A stretch of 64,000 nt of DNA from positions 14,245,501 through 14,309,500 of the forward strand of contig CM051460.1 of the NCBI GenBank assembly GCA_028095005.1, given 5' to 3'. The notes beneath the pieces were generated by a model. It was given only the letters and a program-made list of their open reading frames with translations, was not told where the DNA came from and did no database searches. Source of the DNA: Rhynchospora pubera. Lineage: Eukaryota; Streptophyta; Magnoliopsida; Poales; Cyperaceae. A program made the translations under genes and the position numbers. Shown here piece after piece: positions 59,501 through 64,000 of this stretch (positions are counted from its first letter, which is position 1; the number at the start of each line of letters is the position of its first letter).

Positions 59501-61094
59501 GCCTATGCTATATCCAAATAGAAGACTTCCTACTCAAGTTCGATCCAGCAGGAAGATGTGCATGTCCAGCAGCCAAGTCTTCTAAATGATACAGTCCTCC
59601 TCTTTTAGTACCACGACCAAGAATCTCCTTCGTCAAGAGGTCCTGAAACAGGCAAAACCGATGATACATGAGCACTACACAATTCAGTTCTTCACATAAC
59701 TGTCCTACAGACAAGAGTTTGGATGAAAGAGAAGGGACCAAAAGTGTGTTTGAAAGTGTTAAGGAAGAGGAAAATTGAACTTCTCCAGCCCGTGTGACTG
59801 GATAGACTTCTCCATTTGCATTAACAATCTTATTTTTCCTTGGAACATACTCCCTTACCAAGTCTTCCCTGTTGTAGGTCATGTGATCAGTTGCCCCTGA
59901 ATCAATAATCCAAGAGCAGTCAGTACTAGATGTATTTAAAGCAAAGACTTTACCTTCATTCTTCTCGATCGAAGACAAAATAGAAAGTTTCTCATCAGAT
60001 TTCGGTCCGAAATTTATGGATTTCGGTCCGAAATTGCCACTGCTAGGGCTTAAACCGGCCAAATTTGCAGCTGGTATGGTCATTCCTTCTGTGGGCACGG
60101 CTTCTGCCACGTGTGCCTTGCCTTGCCTCTTCTTTTTATTTTCCTCCCACCAGTCTGGATAGCCAATCAACTTGAAACATTGTTCCACAGAGTGTTTTGG
60201 GTTCTTACAGTGGGTACACCCTCCAAGTGGAACTGGTTTTTTATTGTTTGGTTTTGGAGGATAGTTAGGTTTCTGGAGGTTCAAGGTTTGGGTTTTTGCT
60301 AGCATGGCCAAGGAATTGTTTCCACCTTCACCTTCATTTAACATGACAATTTGTCGCATTTCCTCCTTTCTCACCAAGGCAAATGCCTCTTTTACTGTAG
60401 GGAGAGGATTAATTTGAAGCACACTAGCCCTAATCTGATCCAACTTATCATCTAAACCATCCAAAAAGGTCAGCACCCTATCTTCTTGTACCAATTTCTG
60501 GTATTTTTCAATATCATGTGGGCATTCCATAGGGTTTGGTCTACGTGTGTCTAATTCCTTCCATAATCCTTGGAGAGTATTATAAAAATTCTGGACCAAT
60601 TCACCATTTTGTTTGACTTTACTAATTTTTCTTTTGAGGTCCAAAATTTGAGACAAATCACTACCATCAAAATAAGAGGTGTTAACTGCATCCCATACCT
60701 CCTTCGCAGTAGAATAAGGTAAGAAGGTACCTATTAGTGATGAGTCCATAGAGTTGATCATAAAGCCTTTGACCTGAGAATCCATCACCGACCACCGCTT
60801 ATAGGCTTCCTCGTCCAAAGGCTTTGGCCGAGTCGATCCATCAAGGTGACCCAATCTGTCTCGCCCGTTGAGTTTCATCTTTAGCATCTGTGACCAAAGG
60901 TAGAAGTTTGTCCCATCTAGCTTGATCGACATCACGGAGGAGAAACCCTCTTGGCTTTGGGTGTTTGGTGGAGGTCTCGGTTGAGTAAGCAACTGGGACA
61001 GGGTATTGTTCAGGTTCTGGATAAGGTTCATGGCGTCTAGAGAATTTGGATCAGGGATAGGTGTCTTAGGGTCGGAATCAGATGTAGGATTCAT
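56589..61094 (-). pseudogene. copia gag-pol polyprotein with two in-frame TAG stops
   Basis: One reading frame from the ATG at 61094 to 56589, about 1500 codons, broken only by TAG at 59510-59508 and TAG at 57674-57672. Parts in order: gag with 'KLDGTNFYLWSQMLKMKL'; zinc knuckle C..C....H....C near residue 291; protease 'IIDSGATDHM' near residue 395; GAG-pre-integrase with 'LGHPSFGYL' just after the first stop; integrase with CDVC zinc residues, 'HSDVWGP', 'SDNGREF' and 'NGRAERKNRQ' carrying the D, D and E; RT start 'GCKWVFTIKYG', 'VDYQETFSPVAK', the second stop right after 'ALYGLK', then 'YVDDM' and RNase H ('SSAEAEFRG', 'DNKAAI'). The retained frame implies young decay. It is unlikely to make active RT but could be mobilised by a helper. 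Confidence 0.9.
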
Positions 61095-61185
61095 TGTTCA
61101 GATCTTGTTTAGAGAAAATTTCGGTCCGAAATTTAGGTTTCGGTCGAGGTTTCGGTGGGATCTGGCCGAGAAGAAAGGATCGATG

Positions 61186-61269
61186 GTGCAGTAACTCACA
61201 CCAAGAAGGAGCCCTCTGTGCAGTAACTCGCACGAGGACAGAAAAAAACAGCTGTGCAGTAACTTGCAC
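61186..61269 (-). repeat. Three near-identical 16-mers in the copia leader
   Basis: 'gtgcagtaact[c/t][a/g]cac' occurs at 61186-61201, 61218-61233 and 61254-61269 on the plus strand, between the primer site and the gag start. Each begins 'gtgc' and ends '[a/g/c]cac', so two of the three can form a small stem. Possible RNA packaging or dimer signals, by position only. Confidence 0.8.
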
Positions 61270-61303
61270 AGAGATAGAGCCGTACAGATCTCAGAGCCTA
61301 CCT

Positions 61304-61314
61304 CTCTGATACCA
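61304..61314 (-). other. tRNA-Met primer-binding site of the copia element
   Basis: On the minus strand 'tggtatcagag' directly follows the 5' LTR and is complementary to the 3' end of initiator methionine tRNA, the common primer for plant copia elements. Confidence 0.9.
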
Positions 61315-61652
61315 TGTAAACACAGTAAATAACACAAGAAACACACGGATTTAACGTAGTTCAGTACAATATGTACCTACATCCACAACTCACGCACACC
61401 ACCATTTTTTTATTTCTTTTCAATAACGTTTTACAGAGAGAGAGAGATGGAAAGATAGATTTTCAGAGGGAAGGAAGCGCCTTTATAGAAAAACAGACGC
61501 TCCTCTTTTATTTATTTCTAATTTTGCAGAGAGACAATAAAGAAAACACAATTTATGGCATAAAAGGTAACAAATTTCGGACCCATTTCGGACCGAAATT
61601 TCCATCACAGCTGTAAATTTCGGATCCTCTGTGCCCGCTTCTCCACATTTAT

Positions 61653-61966
61653 GATTAAAAATCTTTACAGGGAACAATATGGAAAGTCTCAAAAAATTAT
61701 ACTTGTAGTGAATTTATCTTTCCTAGTTGCGTGATACAATTAATTAGTACTATTTGTTCAAAAATTGATAAATTCGATTATTAAAGAGAAACATAATAAT
61801 ATGGCATTTTAGCAAAAAGAGCAAATTTATGGACCCCACTAGGTGGATGGATGGAAATTGTACATCGATTTTATGTGGCATTGTCTATTGCAGACTACTA
61901 CAACTTATTTTGAGCATTTATCATTTATTAGTGTTCATTGAATGGAACGCCATAATTTTTGTTATT
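61653..61966. other. No gene seen between the copia element and the MITE
   Basis: AT-rich, about 310 bp, nothing recognised. Confidence 0.4.
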
Positions 61967-62261
61967 GGCTCCGTTTGGATGGATGCAGGAATAAGAAAAT
62001 AACTTCTTCTTATTCCCAAATTTATTATAAATAATTCAAACTCTTCACAAAGGCTCCGTTTGGATAGGTGTGGGAAGAAGGGAAGAAGGGAAGAAGTATT
62101 GGGAAGTGTGTAACTTTGTGAAAAGTTTAGATTGTTTATAATTTTTTTTCTTCTTCCTTCTTCTTCTTCTTTCTTCCAACAATCCAAACGCAGGCAAAGT
62201 TACATATTTCTCAATACTTCTTCCCTTATTCTTTGTATTCTCACACCATCCAAACGGAACC
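61967..62261. mobile_element. Tourist-like MITE with a doubled left end
   Basis: 'ggctccgtttggat' occurs at 61967 and again at 62052, and the right end on the minus strand starts 'ggttccgtttggatgg' (62261). The base triplet 'att' lies outside both outermost ends, which suits a 3-bp TSD (PIF/Harbinger type), but TTA/TAA is expected, so this is tentative. The core of the inner unit also occurs at 32935-33075. A TIR hairpin is plausible; no ORF. Confidence 0.6.
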
Positions 62262-62583
62262 ATTGATATATGTCTTCGTTAATAAATGAAGATAAAAATA
62301 AAGTGTTCATCCATAGATCTTTAAGGACATCGACGGTACAAAATTATTATCATAGAAGTTCTGGAAAGCAAAATAATAAAGTGAAAACTTCAAATAAAAA
62401 TAATCCTCAATTTCTTGTACCCAAACACAACATGAAATACCACGACGTTTCATTGGTAACCTGATCTCCCGCCTCGACGTCGTTGACGACCCTTGGAACA
62501 ATTTCAAAGGCATCACCCAAAAAACAAATATATATAAAAAAAAATATTCTTTCGTGGCTTATGTGATTCTCTTTTGGCTGCTC

Positions 62584-62591
62584 TATAAATA
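62584..62591 (+). promoter_or_regulatory. TATA box of the CYP78A gene
   Basis: 'tataaata' sits 84 bp ahead of the chosen start codon (62675), giving an expected transcription start near 62615-62625 and a 5'-UTR of about 50-60 bases. This supports the ATG at 62675 over the upstream in-frame ATG at 62600, which would fall before the expected transcription start. Confidence 0.75.
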
Positions 62592-62674
62592 GATGTTGCA
62601 TGCTCCCCATTTTACTTCAACCAACTTCCTCTTTTCAAAATTTCAACTCAAATCGTTCCCAACTCCTCCCTCTC

Positions 62675-63667
62675 ATGGCATCAACAGCCGAGACCGGGCC
62701 ATGGCTACTGTCCTTCTCTCTCATTGCCAGATGCAACGACATCGTCTCGACCAATCCGTATCGCCTCCTCCTAATGTCGTTTATACTTTTCACAGCCATT
62801 TTTCTCACAGCTCTCCTTCACTGGGCCCATCCAGGTGGCCCAGCCTGGGGAAGATGCATATCCATGTGCCGTCTCCGCTGCATCATTCCCGGCCCGAAAG
62901 GCTTCCCTTTCGTTGGCAGTATGCATTTAATGACAGGCCTGGCACACCGAAAGCTCTTTGCTGCTGCCAAGGCCCATGAGGCGAAGAATCTAATGGCGTT
63001 TTCCCTTGGCAGGACTCGTGCTATTGTCACCGCCAACCCAAACATTAGTCGAGATATCTTGACAAATCCAGCATTTTCTAGCCGTCCGATCAAGGAATCT
63101 GCATATGGCCTGCTCTTCGACCGTGCAATTGGGTTTGCCCCAGACGGGGTGTACTGGCGTTTGCTCAGGCGCATTTCATCATTCCACCTTTTCTCGCCAA
63201 AGCAGATAGCCATTTCTAATTTGCATCGTGAGCATATAGCAGCTGAAATGACCAAAGCATTCTGCACTGCAGCTGCATTAACTGATAAGATTGAGGCACG
63301 AGTGTTCATCAAACGGGCATCACTTAACAACATCATGTGTTCAGTTTTTGGCAAACGATACACCCTTGAAACTGAGGAACCTGAGATGCTTGAACTGAGG
63401 TCAATGGTGGAAGAAGGGTATGATTTGTTGGGGACTTTGAATTGGTCGGACCATTTACCATTCCTGTCGTGGTTCGATCTGCAAGGGATCCGGGGCAGGT
63501 GCGAACGGCTCGTACCACGAGTGAACTTGTTTGTGAGTCAGATCATTGCAGAGCACATGTCGGGAAATAGACCGGATGAGATGAGAGGTTCTGATTTTGT
63601 TGACGTTTTGCTTTCCCTACAGGAAAGCGAGAAGCTGTCTAATACTGACATCGTTGCTGTTCTCTGG
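62675..63667 (+). CDS. CYP78A: Cytochrome P450, CYP78A subfamily (first exon, gene continues past the window)
   Basis: Exon 1 encodes 331 aa from the ATG at 62675 to a GT donor after 'AVLW' at 63667. This is the position and phase of the conserved CYP78A intron as I know it; exon 2 should begin after it, beyond the window. An N-terminal hydrophobic anchor at about residues 28-50 places the enzyme on the ER membrane, followed by the hinge 'IPGPKGFPFVGSMHLM'. Family phrases include 'FSSRPIKESAYGLLFDRAIGFAP' (split here as FSSRPIKES and YGLLFDRAIGFAP) and the C-helix 'WRLLRR'. The oxygen-binding I-helix, ExxR and haem cysteine lie in the missing exon. CYP78A enzymes (KLUH/PLASTOCHRON type) control organ and seed size through an unidentified mobile signal. 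No damage seen. Confidence 0.92.
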
Positions 63668-64000
63668 GTAAGATTTTGTGCAGTCGATCGTTTGTAGTTA
63701 CTTCTTCATATTATGTTTCATTTTTTAGTACGAGAGTCACCTCGTCATCATATATTAAAGTGCTGATCCGAGCCACCAAGTAATTTTTTGTCTCCCATGA
63801 GTCATGACCTAATGACGGTCAATACTATGATAACAACTGCCTAGAAAGTGACCAATTTTCCATTAACTAAATTAAATAGTTAATGCCTTTCCTAGAAAAA
63901 TATTTTCTTTGTTTTTGATAAAATTATAATATATCATAGAAACTATATGGAGTATTTGCCATTTATATATATATTACATCTCTAAAAATGACGTCAATGA
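63668..64000 (+). other. Intron 1 of the CYP78A gene, 5' part
   Basis: Starts with the donor 'gtaaga' and is AT-rich to the end of the window. No acceptor followed by P450 sequence is present, so the intron continues. Confidence 0.75.

Larger units (their letters stand above)
56271..61647 (-). mobile_element. Ty1/copia LTR retrotransposon, structurally complete
   Basis: LTRs at 56271-56581 (3' LTR) and 61315-61647 (5' LTR) both start 'tgtaaacacagtaaataaca' on the plus strand and end in 'ca'. The 5-bp TSD 'tttat' lies at 56266-56270 and 61648-61652. On the minus strand the primer site 'tggtatcagag' (61314-61304) abuts the 5' LTR and the polypurine tract 'gaggggagg' abuts the 3' LTR. The gag-pol order gag, protease, integrase, RT, RNase H is that of copia. 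The LTRs differ in length (311 and 333 bp), mainly by a shorter GA repeat and an extra about 32 bp in the 5' LTR. Insertion is fairly recent, but the coding region has two stops. Confidence 0.95.

Noticed and set aside
62600..62674. Upstream in-frame start for CYP78A
   Set aside because: It lies only 9 bases after the TATA box, before the expected transcription start, and the added residues do not resemble a P450 N-terminus.

Overview
The window is nuclear DNA from a flowering plant, most likely a eudicot. It is AT-rich, has GT-AG introns, and carries plant-specific families (HD-Zip I, CYP78A, PGG-domain protein, F-box/LRR). It is also crowded with plant transposon types and an endogenous caulimovirid. 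I cannot name the species.

Layout. 1-12.8 kb: an F-box/LRR gene (16-1725), a decayed tandem copy (5669-6530), further copies of the same upstream region without a gene body, and an orphan last exon of a PGG-domain membrane protein (12208-12822). 12.8-18.7 kb: gene-poor, with a 138-bp tandem duplication and a tRNA-derived SINE with a perfect 17-bp target-site duplication (TSD). 18.7-26.2 kb: a nearly complete endogenous pararetrovirus (virion-associated-protein ORF, polyprotein, promoter, tRNA-Met primer site) lying between Mutator-like terminal inverted repeats (TIRs) with a perfect 9-bp TSD. 27.1-32 kb: small non-autonomous transposons, including a relative of the element that holds the virus. 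34.3-35.3 kb: a two-exon HD-Zip I gene. 36.3-38.8 kb: the five-exon Mediator subunit gene MED10 on the minus strand. 39.7-40.7 kb: a fold-back element inside an older hAT relic. 42-53.9 kb: a 7.5-kb array of a 172-bp satellite with four-monomer higher-order structure. It abuts a truncated LTR on one side, and a complete solo LTR of the same family lies about 0.3 kb past the other. Leader-like CT-rich sequences pointing inward flank the whole block. 54-55 kb: a hAT-like element. 56.3-61.6 kb: a complete Ty1/copia element on the minus strand with LTRs, primer site, polypurine tract and TSD, and two in-frame stops. 62.6 kb to the end: the first exon of a CYP78A cytochrome P450, which runs off the window.

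The host genes are unrelated housekeeping or regulatory genes and do not form a cluster. The most noteworthy items are the virus held inside a transposon-like frame, the satellite with higher-order structure embedded in LTR-derived sequence, and a palindromic motif repeated through both coding and non-coding parts of the copia element. No sequence search or folding program was run. Boundaries, TSDs and exon joins were read by eye.
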